Source of the DNA: Heligmosomoides polygyrus polygyrus
Taxonomy: Eukaryota > Nematoda > Chromadorea > Rhabditida > Heligmosomidae
Direction of reading: 5' to 3'
Assembly (NCBI GenBank): GCA_947396885.1
Contig: OX377202.1
Location: forward strand, 76,914,643 to 76,978,642
DNA length: 64,000 nucleotides
Position numbers and translations under genes: made by a program. Positions 35,787 to 47,196 of this stretch are shown piece by piece (the first letter of the stretch is position 1; the number at the start of each line of letters is the position of its first letter). The notes under the pieces were generated by a model. It had not been told where the DNA came from. It did not search any database and saw only the letters and a program-made list of their open reading frames with translations.

Positions 35787-37070
35787 GCTGCAAACGAGGT
35801 GCAAGCTACCCTTCGTATTGTTACCACGGTTAGAATGACGGACATGAAAACATGTTGGGAAACATAAATGTGCGTGGATGGAGAATAAATAAGCCCTTTC
35901 GAAGAGCATAGAATCCAAAAACAGGAAGGGTAATCCATCGCCGATGAGTTGCAGTCTTTTGTACAAATTCTGTCAGAGTTCGCGACCTGACAATGCGTAC
36001 GGGTGCAATCCTAGTTGGAGGGGAACGCATCTTAACGGTGTTTTAGCGAAGAAAACATAAATGAGCAATAGCGCATCGAAATAAACCAACTACGCTTACA
36101 TAGCCACACAGGTGCTAGCAGTTTCTGAATTCCTAGCTTATGAAGGTTTTCTGAAGATCGTTCTTCGTCCAAGCAAATTGGTTAAATGGCAACAACATGT
36201 ACTGAGCAATATGCAGAGAACCCGTAAAACATCCAAAAGCGGTTTCTTTAGCAGACAAACAGGTGAAGAACCCTAAAAAAACTGAATATTAAGCTAAGAG
36301 GTCTAGAATCAATCAGTTCTTGAACACAATGTTAGGCTCGCCATATTGACAAGACATTCTTAAGATCTTGATCGTTGCAAATGCCTGGACTTCAACGTCT
36401 AATCTAGCATAACACATTCTCAATCATTTCTACATAATTCACTTGCATTTCGTTAATGCAACTGTTTTCTATGGAGTGAATGCGTACCACACATGTCATT
36501 GTTAATAGGTGGCCCCTCGAACTAGGAAAGCTCTTCAATCATGCGATTCGACAGCATGCAGAATACACACGAGGATATCTTTAAAATCCTTAAACAATAG
36601 GAAATATACGGCTCTGACCACAGTGAGGTGCTGACTGCATCTGACAATAAGGGCACTCGCATTTCCGATGGCTGAAGTGGTCTTCAAGAATAAAAGTGCT
36701 GCTGTGACGAGATTAAAAGGAGTGAATGGCTGGACACTTGAATGGAGCGGGGTGATACGACGGACTCGAGTGTAGTAAGAAATCGATGATCACTGATTAC
36801 GCCTCGAAACCGGCCGAGGATTTTCGAAGCAGTCACCCGCGAGAATTGTCGTTCAGCTAAATCGTCGAAGGAGCTGACACACTACCAATGCCATATTTGT
36901 AAGGCGTCTCGCTTACCACGTTGAAACGTATGTAGCAGTGGTGGAAACCTTAAGCGCTATTCAAATACCATTAACTACATATTGGCTACGGAACGAGATC
37001 AGGAAGCCACAATTTGTATCAGAGATATTTAAAACGTTGAGGAAAGGGGACCAGACTAGAAAACCTGCAG
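35787..37070. other. No gene recognised
   Basis: Upstream of the reductase gene. Three overlapping minus frames at 35735-36030 are without recognisable motifs. No repeat was identified. Confidence 0.35.
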
Positions 37071-37074
37071 GCAA

Positions 37075-37416
37075 GTGCATAGAAATTCAAGAAAGGGGAC
37101 CGACTTCTTTCACTTCGACATTCTGGAGCACCCAAAACTGCGTATTGAACGTTCCAAACAAATGCCCTACGACTTCGCACCCTCCTATCATGTCACTGAA
37201 GAATGGTTTTCCAATAATCTGTCAGAGATTGCCGGTATGATTTCCAGGGCTGCCTCTTCCTATATAGGTAAGATCTCAGCTTCTGTGATAAATCATTTTG
37301 AGCCAAGGTTTTACTTGGATCAGTTTAGGAAGCGGTGCAACGTTTTTCGACTCACTCGTCGTCTTCGGAAGACCCCTACGACTTCGCACCCTCCTATCAT
37401 GTCATTGAAGAAGTAA
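37075..37416 (+). CDS. Coding-like block of unknown family, first copy
   Basis: I do not recognise this protein. The frame contains KGTDFFHFDILEHPKLRIER, YDFAPSYHVTEEWFSNN and then SEIAGMISRAASSYIGK, SASVINHFEPRFYLDQF and CNVFRLTRRLRK. The composition looks like a globular protein. About 165 bases (37212-37375) are repeated at 37573-37737 with the same frame kept. A second, 39-base direct repeat (around 37164-37202 and 37376-37414) begins CCTACGACTTCGCACCC. A GTAAGA after TATATAG (about 37267) may be a donor. It could be exons of a real gene with an internal duplication, or a gene fragment. Confidence 0.4.
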   Translation: MHRNSRKGTDFFHFDILEHPKLRIERSKQMPYDFAPSYHVTEEWFSNNLSEIAGMISRAASSYIGKISASVINHFEPRFYLDQFRKRCNVFRLTRRLRKTPTTSHPPIMSLKK

Positions 37417-37526
37417 GCCCTTCCTCCTTCTCTCCGTCACAATGACTACAATACTGCAAACCTAGCAGGATTCGGTTTGACGAATTACCTTCGATAATCG
37501 CCACCGCGCGAATTTCTAGGCAAACT

Positions 37527-37781
37527 ATGAATAAAATACTCGTTGTTCTGCATTTGAAAAACAACATGATTTGCAATCATCTGTCAGAGATTGCTGGTAT
37601 GATTTCCAGGCCCACCTCTTCCTATATAGGTAAGATCCCAGCTTCTGTGATAAATCATTTTGAGCCAAGGTTTTACTTGGATCAGTTTATGAAGCGGCGC
37701 AATGTTTTTCGACTTAGTCGTCGTCTTCGGGAGAGCCCCTCACCGAAAACGTTGAGCCGCCAAATAAACTGTTCCAATTAA
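37527..37781 (+). CDS. Coding-like block of unknown family, second copy
   Basis: This frame repeats LSEIAGMISRPTSSYIGK, PASVINHFEPRFYLDQF and NVFRLSRRLRE from the block at 37212-37375. Most differences leave the reading frame intact, and several are amino-acid substitutions, so the duplication is not brand new. It ends in a stop after SRQINCSN. The family and function are unknown. Confidence 0.4.
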   Translation: MNKILVVLHLKNNMICNHLSEIAGMISRPTSSYIGKIPASVINHFEPRFYLDQFMKRRNVFRLSRRLRESPSPKTLSRQINCSN

Positions 37782-37784
37782 AAC

Positions 37785-39050
37785 CTTGTTCGGCGCGGAA
37801 GTACATACTGTATGTCATTGTTGAAATGGTTAAGAAATAGTGGAAGTGTTTACATGGTATACGTCATTGTTGAGGTGGTTATGGCGTGATGTCAGGTAGG
37901 GATCGAGGTTTTCTGTTTCTTGTCCTTGGCAACTCTTCAGCCAGCAAGCGAATTGCGACTTTAATGGAATTTCTAGAAATCTAATTCTAAGGAACAATCT
38001 ATTTAGCTTTTCTGAAGATTACACAATCCTGCACTGACATTAGCAGCCTGTGAGAAAAACTGCAGCCGGCTTAGAGAAAATCACGGTCAACGCATGTCGG
38101 GATTCGATAGGAATACAGCGCTATTCTGTCAACAAACTTCCAACGAAGCCGTGCGTTCAAGATGACGTTCCAAGTCCTTACTTGTTTATTTCCCTACATA
38201 ATATCTACTTCTACACATCCATGAAGATGTGCCAATATAATATTTACAAATGATGCGACTTTAGCGGATTGGAACTGTTCGTTCGTGGTAGGTGGACATT
38301 CCAACTGGAAGGGATTCTAGTAATTCTTCATGTTGTTATGTCGACAGAACAGTATTCTTCTTTCGAGAGACATGAGCAGACCAGACTCTTAGACTTTATA
38401 GTTCAGACGATGTCACGAAAAGTTCTGAAGAATTTGTTAGTGAGCGTTCTAAGAAGTGGTGTTGTTCTGAGGTGTTCTGTACATCCCGCAGAATCTCAAT
38501 GACAGACGTTACGGAGCGTGTGTCGAAGAAACAGGGTCAATCCACCTAATTTCCAAAGAGGACTCAAGCGACGATGTTGCTGACTGCCAGTCTTCGTCGA
38601 TACTGGGGGCTGGAGAGGATCCTTCCCTAACCTGTGGGAATCGCGTCACTCCGAGCATCGCTCTCTCGAAGAGGTTTTGTTTTAGACATCCGTTCAAAGC
38701 GGTGTCAGCGCCATAGTGATGGTATCCGTGCTTTTCGTATACTTTCGTGGCAGCATTTGGCTGCAGTACAGCTCCCTAATGTGCACTCCTTTCTGCAGAA
38801 TTCGGCACTTTCTCTTTTGTCCCCTTTTTCAGGCATTCGGTTACTTCCTTCTAGTGGATTGACTTGATGCCTTTCTATACGTTTTGTATTTTTAGCCATC
38901 AATGCAGCTCTTACTCGATAAGTTTGCCATCTCTTGCCATGTCCTTAATGACGTTTTCTTCCATCATGTCTCACTCTTCCAGTGACCGGCAGTCAGTCGT
39001 AGATTAAAGCCCTCACCTGTTGAGCTGATTTCGACAGCTTTCTGAAAATA
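37785..39050. other. No gene recognised
   Basis: No exon with conserved protein sense and no clear repeat up to the mariner left end. Confidence 0.35.
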
Positions 39051-40131
39051 TTAGGTCGATCGAAAAGCTTTGGAACACTTTACGCCACTGCCTATTAAAT
39101 TTGTTAAAGCTCTTACAGTATTGAACTTGTGTGGTGACGTCACAGTACATTCTCGAAGCTTCCTCAAGCATACTGTATAAGGCCTCGTCGAGTGCGAATA
39201 CAGCAACAATGTCAGCGATAAGCAGCAGCATCCTACACCTACTACGAATTTCTGCAAGGCCATTCCACAAAGACAGCAGCCTCCAACATCTGCGCTGCAT
39301 TCAAGGAGCAAGGTGTTCACTATTCTACAGTGACCCGTTGGTATCAGCGCTTTAGGGCTGAAGATATCTCTCTCGAAGATCGACCTCGTTCCGGAACGCC
39401 CCTCTGTTGTGGGAGAAGACAGCTTGCGCAAAGCCTCCAAGGTGAAACCAAATTCAGCCACAGAAAGGACTTTCTGAAGTACATTGATACTGGTGGTGAA
39501 AACTGGGTTTTTTATGTTAACCACACCCGCAAGAACCAATGGCTCCCACGCGGAGAATCGGCTCCAGGACAACCGAAACCTGGACACCTCGAAAAGAAGG
39601 TTCTTCTGTGCTGCTGGTGGGACTCAGAAGGCATGCTTTACTGGGATTGCTGGATAGTGAGACCACAGTAACAGCATTGTCCACGCTACCCAGCTCCAGA
39701 GCTTGGCCGACGCCATGCGCCTAAACCTTCCAGAACGGGAAAATGTCTACCTGCTGCACGACAACGCGCGTCCTCATGTCGCAAAAGTGAGTCGCGAGAA
39801 AGTTGAGTTAGGCTGGGAAGTTCTGTCCCATCCTCTGTACTCTACAGACCTCACTCCTTCTGACTACCTCCTGTTCAGAGCTCTGAAGCAGCACCTTCGA
39901 GGTAGAGAGTTCGCTGATCGACGTCACCTGGAAATGGAGGTTTCTGAATTCTTTTCCTCACAGCCCTCGGAATTCTGTCGGAAAGGAATTGAAAGGCTAC
40001 CTGGAAGATGAAGCAGGATCTTAGACTTGGATGGGGAATATATCGTAGACTGAGTTTTTGTATATTGTATTACATTGTATTGTATTGTAATATTGTTATG
40101 TTAGTGTTGCAAGACTTTTCGATCAACCCAA
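39051..40131 (+). mobile_element. Mariner transposon with inactivated transposase
   Basis: Terminal repeats TTAGGTCGATCGAAAAGCT (39051-39069) and the reverse complement of TTGGGTTGATCGAAAAGTC (about 40113-40131) are flanked by TA (39049-39050 and 40132-40133). The transposase is in pieces: EFLQGHSTKTAASNICAAF then VTRWYQRFRAEDISLEDRPR, DTGGENWVFYVNHTRK, LADAMRLNLPERENVYLLHD, PLYSTDLTPSDYLLFRALK and RKGIERLPGRW. The first catalytic Asp (TGDEKW in the family) is Gly here. The second (HDNARPH) and third (PSDY) are present, 34 residues apart. Frameshifts lie near 39240 and 39660. The sequence between DRPR and KFSHRKDF is shorter than usual. Confidence 0.9.
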
Positions 40132-40403
40132 TATATACATTTTCTGGTTGTCATAAACGATTGTACTTATTGGCTGCACTAATAATATACGCTAGACTAT
40201 TGCAGTTTCCTCTGTTATCCTTTTTGCTGGTTCCACGAGGGTGTGTTCGCACCCGTATTCAGAAGTTCCAGAATGATCTGTCGCACCCGAAAATGTTAGG
40301 CAACGGGACAAACTGGTGCGGGTATTTTTTAATGATTGGATGAACTTCTGCAACCATTGTAGAAGCTGTTGGATGGATGTTTACTTGCTATCAAAACACT
40401 CTG

Positions 40404-40475
40404 GCACCATCGGGACTCGAAACCGTCAACTTCTGCTCTCCGATCGCGCCGTACAACATGCTGTTTGCAATATGA
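40404..40475 (-). mobile_element. tRNA-like relic
   Basis: On minus, GGTTTCGAGTCCC is a good B box (about 40408-40430), preceded by GCGCGATCGGAGAGCAGAAG, which is only weakly A-box-like. Spacing is too short for a tRNA. It is likely a decayed SINE head. Confidence 0.35.
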
Positions 40476-42196
40476 CCCCGTCCTGCGGTGACTCCGCGCT
40501 ACTTATTACATGAGACATCTCAAATGGTAGCCGAAACAACATCAAGGCTCTAAAAAGGAACAAACTGGACCTTGGATGTCTCCATTTATGAACGAATACA
40601 GCGCAAAAATAAAACAATCGGGGAACAACATCTATGGTACAATTCAGTCAGATATTTATTTATCGCGTTTTTAAATGAGATATTTCTGCTCGGAAACAAT
40701 TATGATTTATCTGTTTGCCGTTAATGTTCTAATGCTTACGTTACTTATAAATGTTTCAATCTTCACTTGTTTTGCTTTTTATAAGCTTGAAAGATTTCGA
40801 TAGCTGAATCCAGTCAGTGCTGTTTTTCTTTGCCCTTTATAATTATTTCCGTTTTACTGGCGTTATTAGCCCGACGTATTTGGAAGATTTTAGGCTCTCC
40901 CTTTATAGTGTACGAATAGATAAACAAATTACTATTTTGGGTGGAGCTGAAGTTGATTGAGGCTTCTGTCTAGTTTTGAATATCCGCGTTTTTGCCCTGG
41001 GGACAAAAGGTTTGGTGAGATGTGCCTGCAGGACACAAAGAGTCTGAACTGAAGGAATCAGGCTTCCTTTAATAAAGAGCCTTTCAAGTCAAAATTGAAA
41101 GAAATACGGTTTTCTCAACCGAACGTTTTATAAAAGACAGCTACGCGTTTTTTTTCAGTGTGAGTTCAGTTCTCTATTCAGTTATCAGTTGATGTGTGCC
41201 GAAAGTTAAGGAAAGAGCTTGAATGTTTGCGAACAGCTTTTATCGTCTTCCGATGTCTTGTACTTTCATCCGGATATTAATGGACGTTTTCAGAGACACC
41301 TTATCACCTAGTTTCTATCTTTTTGAATCGTCACTAAGCGCTGCGTCTACACCTCCCCCACAGTATGTCCCATCTGCTTTTATGTTGAAATGGGGTAAGC
41401 AAATATTTCTTTGGGGGATTTCATGATATCTTTCATTTGGATTCTACGTAGTGGTAATTGTAGGCTGTCAAAAATAACAGAAGGGAAAAAGGGCGGTGTG
41501 CAGTTTAAAAACGTCGGTTTTAATGCGAAAAGAATGGTTGGTTTGCTTGTCAAAAGTTTGTAGAGATTTACACATATGAGGGATATTTGAACTCTAAAAG
41601 CTGGATTTTTCATCTAGAGATCAAGACGTAAGAGCGATGTTCTAAAATTTGAAGTTGAGTAGTTATGACCACAACATTGTGGATAATTTTCTAAAAGCGA
41701 AATTCAGTACATAATACGACGTCTACAAGCTGGTGATTCTACGTACGTACATGGCGCATGAATGTTGTAAATATGTAGTTTTCAAACGTCCCCTAAATGC
41801 GTTGGAGCGAACCCACACCTGCGACCCCGCCGATCTCGGTACGGTGTTAACGGCGTGCGGTCAGCGAGGTAACGAGCCGCGACTAATCTCCTCCGCAAAC
41901 AATCAGGAACTTTGTGATTGATGACTTGTTTGGTCTGCACGAATTGCCATGCTTCCATGACCTCATCGGCGCTGTATCTGGGCAAACGCACCCAGTTCAC
42001 TAGCTGTCCTATGTCAATAGTATTCGAGCAATTAAGTGCCCTGACACAAGGTTCAAGCGCTCATCCGTCGCACTAGCCTCGGAAAGGACATAAGATCTAG
42101 CTGTACACATTTCATAATATCAGAGAAAGAAACTGCAAAATATCTCCACTGTTTAATATCTACACATAGTTTTAAAGCATACATATTCTAGCATTG
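40476..42196. other. No gene recognised; possible tRNA-like scrap at 41795-41885
   Basis: This is AT-rich intergenic sequence. On minus, 41795-41885 contains GTGTGGGTTCGCTCC (B-box-like) and CCGTTAACACCG (arm-like), but no acceptable A box, so I do not call a tRNA. Nothing else is supported. Confidence 0.3.
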
Positions 42197-45100
42197 GCCA
42201 GATCACTCTACAGTTATGGCCGTATCTTTTGATCAAACCCCGAAAAAGCCGCGTTTTCCCGGCTTTTGCGTCTTTTGGGCATAACTCGCCCAGAATTCGT
42301 TCATTTCAAAAACGAAGGATATATTTGTGCTCAGGAGCTCGAGCTCTATTGTTTGATATACATTCTTCATATGGAGCCATGAAAATATTCGAAATTGAAA
42401 ACCTGCGCTCCAATGCGAAGGGCGGTCGCGGACGAGTTGTCCGTCGCAAGTCGTCGAAAACCGTTGCATGCTCATAACTCCTTTCGTTTTAGGTTTTTTT
42501 GAGAAACGGTTGATACCGTTCGATTCGCCTCTTCGAGATCTGCACAATTATGAATACATCATTACCAAACCACCGCATTTTCGCAGTGGGTGGGCAAAAA
42601 TGACTGGAGCTGACTTTTTGCGATTGGAGAAGCTTATTTTCGAGGATTTGCATGTCCCAGGAGTATCTCAATCATGGCGTAAAGTGTTCTTTAATGCCAG
42701 AACTTCTCCGAGAGTGCGCCGGGAACAATGCATATATAATCGAACCTTTTAATGGAGAGGGAGGGGGGACAGGTTGTAGAATGAGCGTTGATGAATTTTA
42801 TCAGAAATATGCAGCCGCACTAGCCAGGAATTCCTCCAATTTGTCCCGGCGAGACTTTGGAGTGCGCCGTGAACAATGTATATAGGGTCGAACCTATCAA
42901 TCGAGTGGGCGAGACCGCTCGCAAATTGCACCATACGCGGGCGTGTTCTGAGCGCGATAACTCTATAATTTGTGAACCTTTACAGCTGCAACTTGTGTGA
43001 TTTGTAGGCAGCAAAAACCTCTATAGTGCGCTAAAACACGGTAGTGCAGATTATGAATGGACAAAGTTACAGTGGAGCAAATATGCAGGTTGTCCTTGTG
43101 TGACACGATTTTTCCCGAATTCAGTCGACCCTTGCGGGAAGAATGGGAGAGCTGACAGCCTACAAATGCGTAGGAGAGCAGAACACTGAAGTTACTTTGC
43201 AAGGGCGTGCTCATAGCTTCTCTTCTGCCTAAACTGCTTTAGCCCCATCTGCCAGTTTAGAGTGGCGGAGTACAGCGATGAAGTTTCCAGCGCTCTTACT
43301 CGTCCATATCTGAGTTTCCGACAATAGCAATGGCACCGTTCTCCTCAGCTCGAAAAGCTCTATCGAACGGTATCAATGTCGACCAATTCTGGGAACATCG
43401 ATTTTTTGACAATTTCGCGCCGAAGACGAGGGCGCCCGGGCCAAATTGGGTACCGTTCGAAAGAGGTTTTTATGATGAATTGAATGGTGTTATTGAGCGT
43501 AGGAAAAACTAACTGTTATTTGGACGGGTAAGAGCAGGGGAACATCGACCGTTAAAGGATAAAAAAGGATAAAGGACGGCGTTACTCAATCCCTTCTGGG
43601 ATGCGCCAGCGCATTCTACTTCTACGGGATTTCGTGGAGGCGACATGAATGCGTATTTGGCCATACAATGACTTGCGGTGGCCAGCCGATGAACAAGTCA
43701 GCGCTCTATCCTTCCCAGACAAACATCGACCGTTATTGAGCTAAATTGAACGCGGGGGTGTGTTCGGAGCGCAATAACTTTGTCATGTTCGAATCGTTTC
43801 GGCTGCAGCTTGTGGATCTTGTAGGAAGTAAAATGGTGTAGTAGTATGCCAAAGTAGAATGGTGTAGCTTAGCTAAAGGCAATGTTACAAGGGTGCGAAA
43901 ATGCAGGTGAGGCTTGTGTGATGCATTTTTTCCGATTTCGGTAGACCACTGCGGGAAGACGCGGAGAGTTAACGGCCTTGAAATGCGTATGTCAACAGGG
44001 CGTCTATGGTACTTCACGATGACCTGCTCAAAACTCCCCAGCTGCCTAAACTTCCTTGGGCTCAGCTGCCAGTTTAAAGAGGCGGAAGATAGCGGTTAGA
44101 GTTTCTTGCGCTCTTATTCGTCCAGATTTGAGCTTTCGACACTCGTCATCGCACCGTTCTGTTCAGCATGAAAGGCGCTATCGAACAGCATCAATTCCGG
44201 CCGATTTTGGAAACATCGATTTTTTAACAACTTCGCGTCAAAGACGAGGGCGCTCGAGGCCGCGGCAGAGGGACGGTGACGTCATCGAAAACCTATATCA
44301 TCGAATTGGACCAATCTTAATACCTTCGATAGAGTTTTTCATGCTGAAATGAATGGTGTTATTACTTGTAGAGAAAACTGTAATCTGGGCGAGTAAGAGC
44401 GAGGAGAACATCGACCGTTGTTGTGCTAAATTGCGCTTGCGGGCGTGTTCGGAGCGCAATAACTCTGTAAAGTTCGACTCGTTTCGGCTGCAACTCGTTG
44501 GCGGTCTAGTAGAATACTGAAGCAGAATGCTGTAGCTTAGGATGTGGCAATGTTACAGTGCTGCGAATATGCGGGTTAGCCTTGTGTGGTACGATTTTTT
44601 CCAATTTCAGTCGACGCCTGCGGAAAGACGCGGAGAGCTAACGGCCTACAAATGCGAACGTTAGCAGAACATTTGTGGTGCGTTCAGATGACATGCGCAC
44701 AACTTCCTAGCTAATTAAACTGCCTCAGGTCCCGCTGCCGTTTTAGGGCGGTGGGCATAGCGGTTGAAGTTTCCAGCGCTCTTACTCGTCAGCGTACAGT
44801 TTTTCCTAAGCTCAATAACACCGTTCAATTCAGCATAAAAACCTCTATCGAATGGTACCCAATTTGGCCCGGTTTGGGAACGTCGATTTTCGGTGACGTC
44901 ATCGTCCCTTTGCCGCGGCCTAGAGCGCCCTCGTCTTCGACACGAAATCGTCAAAAAATCGATGTTCCCAGAATTGGTCGACATTGACAGCGTTCGATAG
45001 AGCTTTTCAAGCTGAGGAGAACGGTGCCATTGCTATTGTCGGAAACTCAGATATGGACGAGTAAGAGCGCTGGAAACTTCATCGCTGTACTCCGCCACTC

Positions 45101-46904
45101 TAAACTGGCAGATGGGGCTAAAGCAGTTTAGGCAGAAGAGAAGCTATGAGCACGCCCTTGCAAAGTAACTTCAGTGTTCTGCTCTACTACGCATTTGTAG
45201 GCTGTCAGCTCTCCCATTCTTCCCGCAAGGGTCGACTAAATTCGGGAAAAATCGTGCCACACAAGGACTACCTGCGTGTTCGCTCCACTGTAACTTTGTA
45301 CAGGCATGAGCTGCATTGCTGTGTTGCAGTGGACTACTAGAGGTTTTTGCTGCCTACAAAACACACAAGTTGCAACCGGAAAGGTTCACACGTTACAGGG
45401 TTATCACGCTCAGAACACGCCCGCGAGTGCAATTTAGCACAATAACGGTCGATGTTCTCACTGCTCTTACTTACCCAAATTACGGCCTTCACTAATCTAT
45501 GAAGATGCATTCAATTCAGCACAAAAGGCTCTATCGAACGGTACCCACTTTGGCCCGATTCGGGAACATCGACTTTCGATGACGTCATCGTTCCTCTGCT
45601 GCGGCCTTGAGCGGCCTCGTCCTAGACGCGAAACTGTCAAAAAATCGATGTTACCAAAATTGGTCGAAATTTATACCATTCGATAACGCTTTTCATGCTG
45701 AACGGAACGGTACCATTGCGAGTGTCGAAAGCTCAATCTTCAGCCGCTTTAAACTGGCAGCTGAGGCTAAGGCAGTTTAGGCATTTGAGAAGTTCTGAGC
45801 ACGTCGTCGTGAAGTACCTTAAGCGTTATGTTCGCCTACGCATTTTAAGTCCGTTAGCTCGCTGCGTCGTCCCGCAGTGGTCCACCGAATTCGGAAAAAA
45901 ATGCATCACCTAAACCTCACGTGCATATTCGCACCCCTGTAACTTTGTCCAGGAATAGGCTGCATTACTGTGTTTCAACGCACTATTAGAAGTTTTTGCT
46001 TCCTACAAGACCCACGAGTTGCAGCCGAAACGATTCGAAATTTACAGAGTTATTGCGCTTCAAACACGTCTGTGCAATTTGCGGGCGGTCGCCCCACTCG
46101 CTTGATAGGTTCGATCCTATATGCATTGTTCACGGCACATCTCAAAGTCTCACCAAAACAGAGTACAGCAATTCCTGAGTAGGCCGGCTGCAAATTTGTG
46201 ATAAAATTTCCCAAACGTTCACACTACAAGCTGTCTCCCTCTCTCGATTGATAGGTATGATCCTATATACATTGTTCACGGCGCCCTCCAAAGGCTAGCT
46301 GGACAGTCTTAGAGCAATTCCTGAGTAGAGCGGCTAGGAATTTCTGATAAAACTCCCCAAACGGGGACTCGGAGGATTCCTGGCCTGACAGGAACACTTT
46401 ACGCCATGATTGATATACTCCGATAACATGCAAGTCCTGAAAAATAAGCTTCTACAATCACAATGAGCCCGTTCCAGCCATTTTTGGCCACCCACTGCGA
46501 AAATGCGGTGGTCTGGTAATGTTGTATACATGGTTGTGCAGATCTCGAAGAGACGAATTGAGTGGTACCAACCGTTTCTCAAAAAACCTAAAACTAAAGG
46601 AGTTATGAGCATGCAACGGTTTTCGACGACTTGCGACGGACAACTCGTCCGCGGCCGCCCTTTGCAATGGAGCACGATTTTGAACGAAAAACTAACCTTT
46701 GAAAAAATTCGGTTGAACTTTGAAATTTTTGGCAATTTTTTTTACTCTATCTGATAGAGCTTGGGCTGCTGAACTCAAAAATGTGCTTACTTTCACTATT
46801 AGTTAACCTTGAAGGAAGTTATTTCGAAAGGCGGAAAAAGCCGGGAAAATGCGGCTTTTTCGGCATTTTTGAAAAGGCTACGGCCATAACTGTAGTACTG
46901 GATC
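42197..46904. mobile_element. Giant composite foldback array, about 4.7 kb
   Basis: The outer ends CTACAGTTATGGCCG (from 42208) and CGGCCATAACTGTAG (to about 46895) are exact inverted copies. The left arm 42213-42680 is inverted at about 46420-46893, and 43080-43440 is almost perfectly inverted at 44920-45260. Between them related units of about 550 bp repeat: three in plus orientation (about 42890, 43540 and 44400 onward) and two inverted (ending about 45480 and 46100). Landmarks are GAGCGCRATAACTCTGTA, AACATCGATTTTTT and GACGTCATCG. I see no transposase. One headless SINE has inserted. The nearest concept is a foldback transposon with internally repeated arms. Confidence 0.8.
43555..43721 (-). 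mobile_element. 5'-truncated SINE with 14-bp target duplication
   Basis: The tail and the 3' two-thirds of the SINE body are nearly identical to the copy at 34996-35247. The element stops at CTTCCCAGACA, lacking the tRNA head. AACATCGACCGTTA occurs at 43541-43554 and again at 43722-43735, so both boundaries are exact. Confidence 0.95.
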
Positions 46905-47196
46905 AGCAAAAGCGCAGCAATATCTACATCGCGGTTTCGATATGAAAGGAAGTAGTCCTTATAAAGGACTACTATAAACCGCTATGGGTGCATGAAGATA
47001 GCCAGAGGATACTGGTTGTGTTTTGAAGCATCTCCTAAGAGCTGTTGCATGCTCGTTTCTTGACGTTGCTTCTAGAACCCGTAATGTGCGTTCAACTGTA
47101 GAGGCTCTGCTCAGCACTGTATCCTATGTCCTGCTGTCTTTCATCAAGATCTTTGGCATGAACAATTTGAGCACGTCAGTAAAATGAGAACGAACA

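Noticed and set aside
41795..41885. Possible tRNA-Asn-like segment on minus
   Set aside because: A B-box-like string and a GTTAAC arm are present but no acceptable A box or acceptor stem.
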